DNA of 47,933 nucleotides from Pirellulales bacterium. Its GTDB lineage: Bacteria; Planctomycetota; Planctomycetia; Pirellulales; Lacipirellulaceae. The notes beneath the pieces are model-generated. The model was not told the origin of the DNA and did not search any database. It was given only the letters and a program-made list of their open reading frames with translations. Made by a program: the position numbers and the translations under genes. The stretch covers positions 1-47,933 of the forward strand of contig JAKVCB010000009.1 of NCBI GenBank assembly GCA_022448345.1, given 5' to 3'. Shown here piece after piece: positions 8,385-16,475 of this stretch (within the stretch, counting starts at the first letter, position 1; each line of letters begins with the position of its first letter).

Positions 8385-9449
8385 TCAAAGCGCCTCAACG
8401 ACCAGGTCGCCAATTTCGCTGGTGGAATAGCCCATTTTGCCCGCGTTCTGGCTCTGCATTTTTTCGCCCGTAACGTGCATGATGGCCTGCATGACCCGGT
8501 CGGCCGCTTTCGATTCGCCAATGCGATCCAGGAGCATACCTGCCGCATTGATGGCGGCAATCGGATTGATGACCCCTTTGCCGGTGTACTTGGGGGCACT
8601 TCCACCCATCGGCTCGAACATGCTCGTTCCCCCTTCTTCGGGGTTGATATTCCCGCCAGCAGCAACTCCCATCCCTCCCTGAATCATTCCAGAGAGATCG
8701 GTAATGATGTCGCCGAACATGTTGGTGGTCACAATCACGTCGTAGAATTCAGGATTCTTGACAATCCACATACAGCAGGCATCCACGTGATTGTAGTCGG
8801 TTTCCACATCGGGATATTCTTCGGCTACCTCTTGAAACGTTCGCCACCACAGGTCATGCCCCACGGTCAGTACATTGGTCTTGGCAACCAGCGTAAGCCG
8901 TTTTCCCTTGGGATTATTCCGTTTTTGGGTGTATTCAAACGCATAGCGGATACATCGTTCACAGCCTTTGCGGGTGTAAATCGCAGTTTGGGTCGCGACT
9001 TCCCTGGGAGTCCCTTTGTGCATTACCCCCCCTGCCCCACAATACATGTCCTCGGTGTTTTCACGGACCACAACAAAATCAATGTCGTCCGGCCCCTTGT
9101 CCTTCAGAGGTGTCTCAACACCCGGAAAAAGTTTGACCGGACGCAAATTAATGTACTGGTCGAGGCCAAAGCGAACGTCCAACAAGAGGCTCCGTTCAAG
9201 GATACCAGGAGCCACATCAGGGTGGCCAATCGCACCGAGAAACACCGCATCGAACTGGCGCAGTTGATCCAGCCCGTCGGCTGGCAGCGGCTCGCCCGTT
9301 TTTAAATAACGGTCCCCCCCCCAGTCGAGATGCGTCAGGTCACAGGAGAAATTTTCCTGCTGAGCGATTGCTTCAAGAACTTTAACGCCTTCTCTGGCGA
9401 CTTCGGGGCCTGTACCGTCCCCGCCTAAAACAGCAATTTTATAAGACAT
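8385..9449 (-). CDS. leuB: 3-isopropylmalate dehydrogenase-like decarboxylating dehydrogenase
   Basis: A 354-aa member of the isocitrate/isopropylmalate dehydrogenase family. The N-terminus [17 protein letters not shown] carries the GDGxGPE motif, [10 protein letters not shown] is the substrate-side arginine segment, and [17 protein letters not shown] is the metal-binding signature. [13 protein letters not shown] replaces the REGTEGPY-type loop of actinobacterial LeuB. The closest match I recall is LeuB, which oxidises and decarboxylates 3-isopropylmalate in leucine synthesis. The RENTED loop leaves tartrate, homoisocitrate or isocitrate as alternative substrates. The frame is open to 9506, but ATG at 9447-9449 gives the normal N-terminus. 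No other leucine gene is nearby. The gene lies 194 bases downstream of mmsA on the same strand, with a strong inverted repeat in the gap. Confidence 0.75.
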   Translation of the reverse strand: MSYKIAVLGGDGTGPEVAREGVKVLEAIAQQENFSCDLTHLDWGGDRYLKTGEPLPADGLDQLRQFDAVFLGAIGHPDVAPGILERSLLLDVRFGLDQYINLRPVKLFPGVETPLKDKGPDDIDFVVVRENTEDMYCGAGGVMHKGTPREVATQTAIYTRKGCERCIRYAFEYTQKRNNPKGKRLTLVAKTNVLTVGHDLWWRTFQEVAEEYPDVETDYNHVDACCMWIVKNPEFYDVIVTTNMFGDIITDLSGMIQGGMGVAAGGNINPEEGGTSMFEPMGGSAPKYTGKGVINPIAAINAAGMLLDRIGESKAADRVMQAIMHVTGEKMQSQNAGKMGYSTSEIGDLVVEAL

Positions 9450-9520
9450 GATTGGAGTTACTTGGTGGTGTTGAATAGGAAGCAGCTGTGCTGCGGAATC
9501 ATCCATCGAACCGAATGCAA

Positions 9521-9547
9521 GTTCTCTACCCTCCGGGGGTAGAGAAC
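9521..9547. promoter_or_regulatory. Perfect 10-bp inverted repeat in the leuB leader region
   Basis: Arms GTTCTCTACC and GGTAGAGAAC around the 7-base loop CTCCGGG, 72-98 bases upstream of the leuB start and about 100 bases past the mmsA stop. No T-run follows on the strand transcribed here, so an operator or leader hairpin fits better than an intrinsic terminator. Confidence 0.5.
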
Positions 9548-9643
9548 ACTCGAAAAAAACAGTGACCGTTGAACCCTAAGCTGGGTTTCACCGGAAACGG
9601 GAAATGCCAGTCATACCAGGATCCCTACCAGAGCGTCTATCCC

Positions 9644-11155
9644 CTAGCGGGTCGATTTCCAAACCGGGTCCTGGTGCGAATCCTCAGAGGTAGGCCAGCG
9701 GGTAAGGGTCATTTTCTGACGGGTATAAAAGTGAATGCCTTCAATCCCTTGAATATGCAGGTCACCAAAGAAGGAACGATTCCAGCCGGTAAACGGGAAC
9801 CAGGCCATCGGCGCGGGCACACCAACATTGATGCCTATCATGCCGGCATTGAAATGCCTCTTGAATTGCTGAGCTGCGTAGCCGCTTTGGGTGAAGATCG
9901 ATGCTCCATTGCCGAACTCACATCCCTGCCCTACCGCCAGTGCTTCCTCGAGGCTGTCGGCACGTACCACCGAGAGCACGGGACCAAAAATCTCCTCCTT
10001 CCAGACGCGCATTTCAGGGGAAACACGGTCCACAACGCTCGGCCCAATCAGAAAACCGTCCGAATCAAACGAACGGCGCCCATCCAGGGGTACGCTCGCT
10101 CCGTCTTGGCTGGCAATGTCCAGGTAGGAGGCAACATGCTCGCGATGTGCCGCCCGGATGACCGGCCCCATTTCCACATCGGGATTTCCGTCCGACGGCC
10201 CCACGTTGATTTTTCCCGCATGGTCCACCAATGTTTCCACGACCGGGTCTCCGGCACTACCGACCGTTACTGCCACACTACTGGCCATACATCGCTGCCC
10301 GGCACATCCATAGGCCGAAGCGGCCAGTGCTTTGACCGACTGATCGATGTCAGCATCGGGCATGATGATGAAATGGTTTTTGGCACCGCCTGCGGACTGA
10401 ACACGTTTTCCCGCATGGATCCCCTTTTCATAAATTGCCCGGGCAACAGGGGTCGACCCCACAAAGGAGATGGCAGCCACCGAGGGATGTTGCAACAGTT
10501 GATCAACACACGCGCGACCACCATGGATAATATTGAACACGCCGGCGGGCGTTCCCGCTTCGAGCATCAACTGGCCAAGCCGAACTGCCGAAAGGGGAAC
10601 TTTTTCAGACGGTTTTAAGATAAACGTGTTGCCGCAGGTAATCGCCACCGGAAACATCCACATCGGTACCATCATGGGAAAATTGTAGGGCGTAATACCA
10701 ACACACACACCAACCGGATGACGCACGGTTTCGGCATCGACATCGGTCGCGATATTCGGCAGCAAGTCTCCGGTAATAAGGCTGGGGATTCCGCAGGCAA
10801 ACTCCACCATTTCAATCCCCCGCACAACCTCCGCCCGCGACTCCGCCAGGGTCTTGCCATGCTCCCGGGTGATCAGTTCAGCCAGTTCATCAAAATGCTC
10901 CCGCATCAATCCCTGCAGCCGAAACATTACGCGGGCCCGCTCAACGACCGGTGTCTCACTCCAATCACGGGCCGCAGCCGTTGCCGACCGCACCACCGAT
11001 TCCACCTGGTCGGCACCACAGGCCGGGACCCGGGCAATGACTTCACCACTGGACGGGTTAAACACGTCCGAATAAGTGCTCGTCTCGGGCTCTATCCACT
11101 CTCCATTCTCGAGAATGGGAACGGTTTCTACTTGTGAAGTTGCGTTCGCTTGCAT
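9644..11155 (-). CDS. mmsA: Methylmalonate/malonate-semialdehyde dehydrogenase (CoA-acylating)
   Basis: A CoA-acylating aldehyde dehydrogenase of 503 aa. The family oxidises malonate semialdehyde or methylmalonate semialdehyde with NAD and CoA, giving acetyl-CoA or propionyl-CoA with loss of CO2. Visible features are PYNFPMMVPMW near residues 156-166, typical of MmsA, the SFVGSTPVA strand, and the catalytic cysteine in GQRCMAS (about residue 289). The length matches the family. The frame is open to 11209. I chose the ATG at 11153-11155; ATG at 11165-11167 is equally possible. It is transcribed away from the beta-ureidopropionase gene, with about 200 bases between the starts. In this locus it would finish beta-alanine breakdown by converting malonate semialdehyde to acetyl-CoA. 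A role in valine or inositol use cannot be excluded. Confidence 0.9.
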   Translation of the reverse strand: MQANATSQVETVPILENGEWIEPETSTYSDVFNPSSGEVIARVPACGADQVESVVRSATAAARDWSETPVVERARVMFRLQGLMREHFDELAELITREHGKTLAESRAEVVRGIEMVEFACGIPSLITGDLLPNIATDVDAETVRHPVGVCVGITPYNFPMMVPMWMFPVAITCGNTFILKPSEKVPLSAVRLGQLMLEAGTPAGVFNIIHGGRACVDQLLQHPSVAAISFVGSTPVARAIYEKGIHAGKRVQSAGGAKNHFIIMPDADIDQSVKALAASAYGCAGQRCMASSVAVTVGSAGDPVVETLVDHAGKINVGPSDGNPDVEMGPVIRAAHREHVASYLDIASQDGASVPLDGRRSFDSDGFLIGPSVVDRVSPEMRVWKEEIFGPVLSVVRADSLEEALAVGQGCEFGNGASIFTQSGYAAQQFKRHFNAGMIGINVGVPAPMAWFPFTGWNRSFFGDLHIQGIEGIHFYTRQKMTLTRWPTSEDSHQDPVWKSTR

Positions 11156-11313
11156 CGTACATACCATCGGAGTTAGGGAAGATCTGGTCCTCGCAAACTC
11201 GTCTGACAACGCACAACGGTGGGTTGCCAGAAGGGTGCGGTGCTCGGATTTTTCCCGGGGGGTCTGTTTCCTGGTCAGGCGGAAACGTGTTATGGTACCA
11301 CTTTTGGGCCCTT

Positions 11314-11347
11314 GTCGAAAAGCTTGCCGAGTCGAAAAGCTTGCCGA
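11314..11347. repeat. Perfect 17-bp tandem duplication upstream of pydC
   Basis: Two identical adjacent copies of GTCGAAAAGCTTGCCGA, followed by part of a third (CGAAAAGCT). It ends about 20 bases before the pydC start, within the divergent mmsA-pydC promoter region. Confidence 0.95.
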
Positions 11348-11365
11348 AAAGCTAAAGGGGAAATG

Positions 11366-12235
11366 ATGTCACGAATTGTCCGCGGAGCACTCATTCAGGC
11401 AACTCTTTGCGAACCGGCCACATCTCCGGTTGCCCGGATCAAGCAGGCGATGATCGACAAACATGTCGACCTGATCGCCCAGGTTGCCGATCAAGGTGCC
11501 CAAATATGCTGCCTGCAGGAACTTTTCTACGGACCCTATTTTTGTGCCGAGCAGGATGCCAAGTGGTACGAGTTGACCGAACCGATTCCTGGCCCCACCA
11601 CCAAACTGATGCAAGATCTGGCCAGGCAGCACCAAATGGTCCTGGTGGTCCCCATGTACGAGGAGGACTTGCCGGGGGTTTACTACAACTCAGCTGCCGT
11701 GATTGACGCCGATGGTGAATACCTGGGCAAATTTCGAAAAATTCATATTCCCCACTGTGCCCCCGGGTTTTGGGAAAAATTTTATTTCAAGCCAGGCAAT
11801 TTGGGATATCCGGTCTTCCAAACCAGGGTGGGCAAGGTGGGAGTCTACATCTGTTATGACAGGCACTTCCCCGACGGGGCACGCTGCCTGGGACTGGGTG
11901 GGGCAGAAATCGTTTTTAACCCATCGGCGACCGTCGCCGGCTTAAGCGAATATCTGTGGAAACTTGAGCAGCCAGCTCATGCTGTCGCCAACCAGTACTT
12001 TGTGGGCGCCATCAACCGCCCTGGCTGGGAAGAACCGTGGCGGGTTGGCGAGTTTTATGGACAGAGTTACTTCTGCGATCCGCGCGGGCAGCTTGTATCG
12101 GTTTCGGAAAAACGCGATGAGGACGACCTGATTTTTGCCGACATCGACCTGGACATGATTCGCGAGGTCCGCAATGTATGGCAGTTCTTCCGCGATCGTC
12201 GCCCTGAGACTTACGGCGCTATCGTAGAACCTTGA
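11366..12235 (+). CDS. pydC: Beta-ureidopropionase / N-carbamoyl amidohydrolase (nitrilase superfamily)
   Basis: A 289-aa carbon-nitrogen hydrolase. The catalytic triad of the nitrilase fold is visible as Glu in CCLQELFYGPYF (about residue 50), Lys in GKFRKIHIPH (about 124) and Cys in VYICYDRHFPDGAR (about 161). The CYDRHFP form is typical of beta-ureidopropionases and N-carbamoylputrescine amidases. In this locus the expected reaction is N-carbamoyl-beta-alanine to beta-alanine, CO2 and ammonia, the third step of reductive pyrimidine breakdown. The frame is open to 11219. ATG 11366 is preferred because AAAGGGG at 11354-11360 is correctly spaced; ATG 11363 is possible. The permease gene follows on the same strand. 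Agmatine/putrescine metabolism is the alternative, but no related gene is present. Confidence 0.87.
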   Translation: MSRIVRGALIQATLCEPATSPVARIKQAMIDKHVDLIAQVADQGAQICCLQELFYGPYFCAEQDAKWYELTEPIPGPTTKLMQDLARQHQMVLVVPMYEEDLPGVYYNSAAVIDADGEYLGKFRKIHIPHCAPGFWEKFYFKPGNLGYPVFQTRVGKVGVYICYDRHFPDGARCLGLGGAEIVFNPSATVAGLSEYLWKLEQPAHAVANQYFVGAINRPGWEEPWRVGEFYGQSYFCDPRGQLVSVSEKRDEDDLIFADIDLDMIREVRNVWQFFRDRRPETYGAIVEP

Positions 12236-12247
12236 CACCCTTCCATG

Positions 12248-12269
12248 GCAAACCGACTGCACGGTTTGC
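12248..12269. promoter_or_regulatory. 8-bp inverted repeat between pydC and the permease
   Basis: Arms GCAAACCG and CGGTTTGC around the 6-base spacer ACTGCA, just after the pydC stop and 26 bases before the permease ATG. The symmetry and spacing suit an operator or an attenuating hairpin. Confidence 0.45.
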
Positions 12270-12294
12270 AAACCATGTGGAATTCAAACCGGCG

Positions 12295-13764
12295 ATGAAA
12301 CCAGCCCATCCCGATATCATCTACGGCCTGGACGACAAGCCCCCCTTCGGTCGCGCGCTGGTGCTGGGCCTGCAGCATATCCTCACCATGTTCGGGTCCA
12401 CCGTCGCCGTTCCCCTGCTCCTGGGTCCAGCGATGGGAATGACCGATGCGCAAACCGCACTTTTGATTTCTTCGGTCATGCTCTGTAGTGGCGTGGCGAC
12501 CCTGCTCCAGTCGACGTGGGGTTCGAGGTTGCCCATCATCCAGGGAGTCAGTTTTTCATTCCTCGCCGCTTTTTTTGCAATCATTGCTAAAGTCATGGCC
12601 CCCGAGTCCGAAGATGGGTTAGCGGGAAACGGAAGCATGGCAATGCAATACATTGCCGGCGCAATCATCGCCGGTGCCATGATCGAAATCGTGATTGGTT
12701 TTTCCGGGCTGATGGGTCGGATCCACCGACTCCTCTCTCCGGTGGTCGTGGGCCCGGTCATCATGCTGATTGGACTGGCACTCTACAACGCGGGGGCACC
12801 TGTGGCAGCCTCGCACTGGCCCATCTCCATCCTGACGATGGTGCTGATCATTACCTTCTCCCTGGTACTCTCCCGCAGCAGCCGGTTTTTCCGCATGTTT
12901 CCCCTGCTACTGGCAATCGTTGGAGTGACCGGCTTGTGCTTTTTGCTCACCCGGCTGGGAGTTTTTAGCAGCGATTCGGCCGCACGGGTCAATTTTAGCG
13001 CGGTCGAAAATGCAGACTGGCTACGGGTCAAAAGCGTGATTCTCCCTTGGGGGCCACCGAAGTTTGCCATCGCCTTTGTGCTGGCGGCGCTGGCCGGCTA
13101 CCTGGCTTCGATCATTGAATCGTTTGGCGATTACCACGCCTGCAAGAATATGGCCGGGGGTGGAGACCCCACGCCGGCAGAGATTTCCCGTGGAATTGGC
13201 TTTGAAGGGATTGGCTGCGCCCTGACAGGTATCTTTGGGGGGTTCAGTTCGACCAGCTACTCTGAAAACATTGGCCTGGTGGGGCTGACCAAAGTGGGCT
13301 CCAGGTACGTGGTCCAAATCGGCGGAGTGATGCTTGTCTTGCTGGGATTGTTCGGAAAATTCGGGGCAGTGGCCGCCGCGATTCCCAAGCCGGTGGTGGG
13401 AGGCCTGTACTGTACGTTGTTTGGCTTGATTGCCGCCGTGGGGGTCCGCCAGTTTGCCCGCGCCGACCTGAATTCCGACCGCAACCTGCTCATTGGTGGC
13501 TTTTCCCTTTTTATGGGGCTTTCTGTCCCAGCCTGGTTTGCCTCGGAAGCGGGAAAGCTTGCCATGGAAAACCTCAATCAACAGCGTATGGGACTGGGAG
13601 ACGTGGTCGGTTCGGTGGGAGGCACCGGAATGGCCGTGGCCGCGATCCTTGGTATTGCCCTCGACAACCTGATTCCCGCCACCCGTAAAGAACGGGGGTT
13701 GCCAGAGATTCCCAGCCTGCTGATCCCCGAAGCGGGTGATTTAGAAGATTTTCAGATAGAATAA
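12295..13764 (+). CDS. NCS2-family uracil/xanthine permease
   Basis: A 489-aa membrane transporter of the nucleobase-cation symporter 2 family. The N-terminus reads PDIIYGLDDKPPFGRALVLGLQHILTMF, where LGLQHxL is a family hallmark. The TM3 region has QGVSFSFL, and the TM8-10 region has ESFGDYHACKNMAG followed by GFSSTSYSENIGLVGLTKVGSR, the SENxG(L/A)xxxTxVxSR signature. About 12-14 hydrophobic spans are visible. It should import uracil, xanthine or a related base by proton or sodium symport. Position within the pyrimidine degradation genes points to uracil or thymine. The frame is open to a TTG at 12232 that overlaps the pydC stop; ATG 12295 starts just before the conserved region and is preferred. 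Confidence 0.88.
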   Translation: MKPAHPDIIYGLDDKPPFGRALVLGLQHILTMFGSTVAVPLLLGPAMGMTDAQTALLISSVMLCSGVATLLQSTWGSRLPIIQGVSFSFLAAFFAIIAKVMAPESEDGLAGNGSMAMQYIAGAIIAGAMIEIVIGFSGLMGRIHRLLSPVVVGPVIMLIGLALYNAGAPVAASHWPISILTMVLIITFSLVLSRSSRFFRMFPLLLAIVGVTGLCFLLTRLGVFSSDSAARVNFSAVENADWLRVKSVILPWGPPKFAIAFVLAALAGYLASIIESFGDYHACKNMAGGGDPTPAEISRGIGFEGIGCALTGIFGGFSSTSYSENIGLVGLTKVGSRYVVQIGGVMLVLLGLFGKFGAVAAAIPKPVVGGLYCTLFGLIAAVGVRQFARADLNSDRNLLIGGFSLFMGLSVPAWFASEAGKLAMENLNQQRMGLGDVVGSVGGTGMAVAAILGIALDNLIPATRKERGLPEIPSLLIPEAGDLEDFQIE

Positions 13765-13793
13765 ATCCCTCACCACCGGTCGCAAGCCATCAT

Positions 13794-13808
13794 CACAGGT
13801 GACCTGTG
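13794..13808. promoter_or_regulatory. 15-bp palindrome upstream of the aminotransferase
   Basis: CACAGGT-G-ACCTGTG, 7-bp arms with a single central base, 37 bases before the aminotransferase ATG. It has the shape of a dimeric repressor or activator site. No second copy was seen in the locus. Confidence 0.4.
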
Positions 13809-13845
13809 GGCCCGGCCGATGAAATGCCAAGCTAAGGACTGATCG

Positions 13846-15201
13846 ATGACCGATCGAACCTCTCCCTCCCTTCCCATCATTGACCATGCGCCACAACCGT
13901 ATCTTGGTCCATCACGTGATGAAGTGATTGCGCTACGCAGCCAATTTGTATCGCCCGGCGTAATCACCTATTACCGTGATCCCCTAATGGTTGTTGAAGG
14001 TCATATGCAGTACGTGTGGGATGAAACGGGCCGCCAGTACCTCGATGCGTTTGCCGGGATTGTCACGATCAGCGTTGGGCACTGTCATCCCACCGTCGCA
14101 GAGAAAGTACGGGCTCAATCGGGCCGCCTTCAGCACACGACCACGATTTATCTCCATCCGGCAATGGCCCAGTTCGCCGAAAAACTGGCCAGCAAAATGC
14201 CGGATGGACTGACCCACAGCTACTTTACCAACAGTGGCAGCGAAGCGAATGAAATGGCCATCTTGGCCGCTCGTGAATTCACAGGCAACCAGGATGTCAT
14301 TGCCTTGAGGAATTGTTACCACGGTGGCACCAGTGCTGCCATGGGACTGACCGCACACAGCACTTGGAAATTCAAATCCAATGCTGAGCCATCGATCCAC
14401 CACACCCAGGCAGGATACTGCTATCGGTGTCCGTACGACTTGGAATACCCCTCGTGCGATCTAAAATGTGCCCATGACATAAAAAATGTCATTCAGTACG
14501 AGACTTCCGGAGAAATTGCCTGCTTTATTGGCGAACCGATTCAAGGCGTGGGTGGGGCCGTAACGCCTCCCAAAGAGTTTTTTAAGATCGTCTACGAAAT
14601 TGTTCGTGCCCATGGGGGAATTTGTGTTGCTGACGAGGTGCAGGGCGGTTTCGGGCGAACGGGCACTCATTACTGGGCACACCAGAACTGGGACGTGGTT
14701 CCCGATGCGATTGCCATGGCCAAGGGAATCGGCAATGGTGCGCCGCTGGGCTGCATGACCACTTCCCGAGAAATATCGGAGGTGCTCTCGAAAAAACTGC
14801 ACTTCAACACATTCGGGGGAAATCCGATCAGCATGACGCAGGGCTTGGCCACTCTTGAGGTTATCGATGAAGAGAACCTCCAGCAAAATTCTCTGGTCGT
14901 AGGCAAGCACTTAAAAGATGGCTTGCTGAGCTTGCAGGAAAAACATGCTTTAATCGGTGATGTCCGAGGCCTCGGCCTGATGCTCGGCGTAGAGCTCGTG
15001 CGGGATCGTAAAACCAAGGAACCGGCCAATACCGAGGCTGCCGAGGTGATGGAAAAAATGAAAGATCGCCAGGTCCTCATCGGTAAAGGGGGCCTCCATG
15101 GCAACACGCTTCGTATCAAACCTCCCATGTGCATTACCCAGGACGACGCAAATTACCTGGTGGCCATGCTCGACGAAACATTCACTGAAATTAATGCGTA
15201 A
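13846..15201 (+). CDS. Class III aminotransferase, AGXT2-like (beta-alanine transaminase candidate)
   Basis: A PLP-dependent class III aminotransferase of 451 aa. It has YFTNSGSEANEMA (phosphate-binding loop, about 126-138), YHGGTSAAMG, VADEVQGGFGRTG with Asp263 contacting the PLP ring nitrogen, and AMAKGIGNG with Lys293 as the Schiff-base lysine. A CxxC-x8-CxxxC group at residues 192-208 is a feature I associate with alanine-glyoxylate aminotransferase 2-like enzymes. Here it probably moves the amino group of beta-alanine to pyruvate or glyoxylate, giving malonate semialdehyde for MmsA. The ATG at 13846 follows a possible operator palindrome. Other omega-amino acids such as beta-aminoisobutyrate from thymine, or 4-aminobutyrate, are possible substrates. 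Confidence 0.85.
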   Translation: MTDRTSPSLPIIDHAPQPYLGPSRDEVIALRSQFVSPGVITYYRDPLMVVEGHMQYVWDETGRQYLDAFAGIVTISVGHCHPTVAEKVRAQSGRLQHTTTIYLHPAMAQFAEKLASKMPDGLTHSYFTNSGSEANEMAILAAREFTGNQDVIALRNCYHGGTSAAMGLTAHSTWKFKSNAEPSIHHTQAGYCYRCPYDLEYPSCDLKCAHDIKNVIQYETSGEIACFIGEPIQGVGGAVTPPKEFFKIVYEIVRAHGGICVADEVQGGFGRTGTHYWAHQNWDVVPDAIAMAKGIGNGAPLGCMTTSREISEVLSKKLHFNTFGGNPISMTQGLATLEVIDEENLQQNSLVVGKHLKDGLLSLQEKHALIGDVRGLGLMLGVELVRDRKTKEPANTEAAEVMEKMKDRQVLIGKGGLHGNTLRIKPPMCITQDDANYLVAMLDETFTEINA

Positions 15202-15254
15202 GGTCATGTGAGGTACACCTTTGCTGCTGGCACCTTTTCGCAGGAGGATTTGCG

Positions 15255-16379
15255 ATGCCGACACTCGAGACGACCGTTAATGGCCTAAAACTTCCCAATC
15301 CGTTTGTGATTGGCTCTGGACCACCGGGCACCAACGGCAACGTGATTGGCAAGGCTTTCGACGAAGGCTGGGGAGCTGTTGTCTGCAAAACCATTAGCCT
15401 CGACGCCGACAAAGTGGTGAACGTTCAGCCCCGTTATGGGCGGCTGCGGAGCCGTTACTCAGATGAAATCCTTGGTTGGGAAAATATTGAACTCATCAGT
15501 GATCGAAGTTTTGAGGTTTGGACCGACGAGTTCAAACAGGTCAAAGACAAATACCCGGAGGGTGTACTCATTGCCTCAATCATGGAGGAGTACGACCGGG
15601 ACGCGTGGCGCAAAATCATTGAACGCTGCCAGGACGTAGAAGTCGATGCCTTTGAACTGAACATGTCATGCCCTCATGGATTGCCCGAAAGACGGATGGG
15701 ATCGGCCATGGGAGAGAATCCTGACATCCTCGAAGAAGTTTGTGGGTGGGCGATGGAGGTTGCCCAGAAACCGGTGTGGGTCAAGCTCACACCAAACGTG
15801 ACGAGGATTGAAGATTCTGCCCGGGCGTCGTTGAAGGCCGGCTGCCAGGGACTCAGTGCGATTAACACCATCCGTAGCGTGATCGGGGTAAACCTCGATA
15901 CGCTGCGTCCCGAACCGTCGATTGAAGGTTATACCACGCCAGGAGGCTATTCCTGCCAGGCGGTGTTGCCGATTGCCTTGCGGATGTGCATGGAAGTTGC
16001 CGCGGTCATTCGGGACGAGTTTCCCGGTTGTACTCTCAGTGGTATCGGAGGGGTCGAAACGGGCAAAGACGCTGCGCAATTTATTTTACTGGGTGCCGAT
16101 ACCGTTCAAGTCTGTACCGGAGTGATGAAGTTTGGCTATCCCATGATCAAGGCAATGCAGGAAGAGTTGCTGGCCTTTATGGAGCAACACAACTTCGAAC
16201 GGCTGGAAGACTTCAAGGGCCATAGTGTGCAGTTCTTCACCACCCACGCCGACCTGGTAAAACGACAGGCAGAAGCCCGCGCCGCAAAAAAAGCGGGGCG
16301 GAAAAAGATGATTACTGCAGACCACCAGTGGGATGGTGATGATTTTGTGAACCAAAGTGATGCCCTGGCGCGGGGCTAA
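15255..16379 (+). CDS. preA: Dihydropyrimidine dehydrogenase catalytic subunit, PreA-like, without Fe-S domain
   Basis: A 374-aa FMN-dependent dehydrogenase of the dihydroorotate/dihydropyrimidine dehydrogenase family. It should interconvert uracil or thymine and the 5,6-dihydro form. The N-terminus has LPNPFVIGSGPPGTNGNVI, the active-site loop is ELNMSCPHGLPERRMG with the catalytic acid Cys139, and WVKLTPNVTRI plus GIGGVETGKDAAQFILLGA form the FMN phosphate site. Escherichia coli PreA is 411 aa and ends in a ferredoxin-like domain with two 4Fe-4S clusters. Here the C-terminus is charged and has no CxxCxxC motif, so the usual electron path is missing. GGAGGA at 15241-15246 is a reasonable ribosome site before ATG 15255. 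No PreT-like flavoprotein is in the window. It converges on the broken dihydropyrimidinase gene. Confidence 0.85.
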   Translation: MPTLETTVNGLKLPNPFVIGSGPPGTNGNVIGKAFDEGWGAVVCKTISLDADKVVNVQPRYGRLRSRYSDEILGWENIELISDRSFEVWTDEFKQVKDKYPEGVLIASIMEEYDRDAWRKIIERCQDVEVDAFELNMSCPHGLPERRMGSAMGENPDILEEVCGWAMEVAQKPVWVKLTPNVTRIEDSARASLKAGCQGLSAINTIRSVIGVNLDTLRPEPSIEGYTTPGGYSCQAVLPIALRMCMEVAAVIRDEFPGCTLSGIGGVETGKDAAQFILLGADTVQVCTGVMKFGYPMIKAMQEELLAFMEQHNFERLEDFKGHSVQFFTTHADLVKRQAEARAAKKAGRKKMITADHQWDGDDFVNQSDALARG

Positions 16380-16475
16380 CCACTTTTTGCGACGCCCCGG
16401 CAGACCAAACGTCCGGCGATGTCGGCCGCGGCCATTCGCGTTCGCGAAAGCTAATACCCCAAGCAAGAAAGCCTG

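Noticed and set aside
8475-9305. A long open frame (276 codons) on the plus strand across leuB
   Set aside because: It lies opposite a clear leuB-like gene with intact family motifs, and its product has no signature; a typical antisense open frame.
9450-9643. T-box or other amino-acid riboswitch before leuB
   Set aside because: Only one short hairpin is seen; no T-box core sequence, antiterminator or T-run is present.
9569-10618. A long open frame (349 codons) on the plus strand across mmsA
   Set aside because: The opposite strand encodes MmsA with all active-site motifs; this frame has only scattered basic and histidine residues and no family features.
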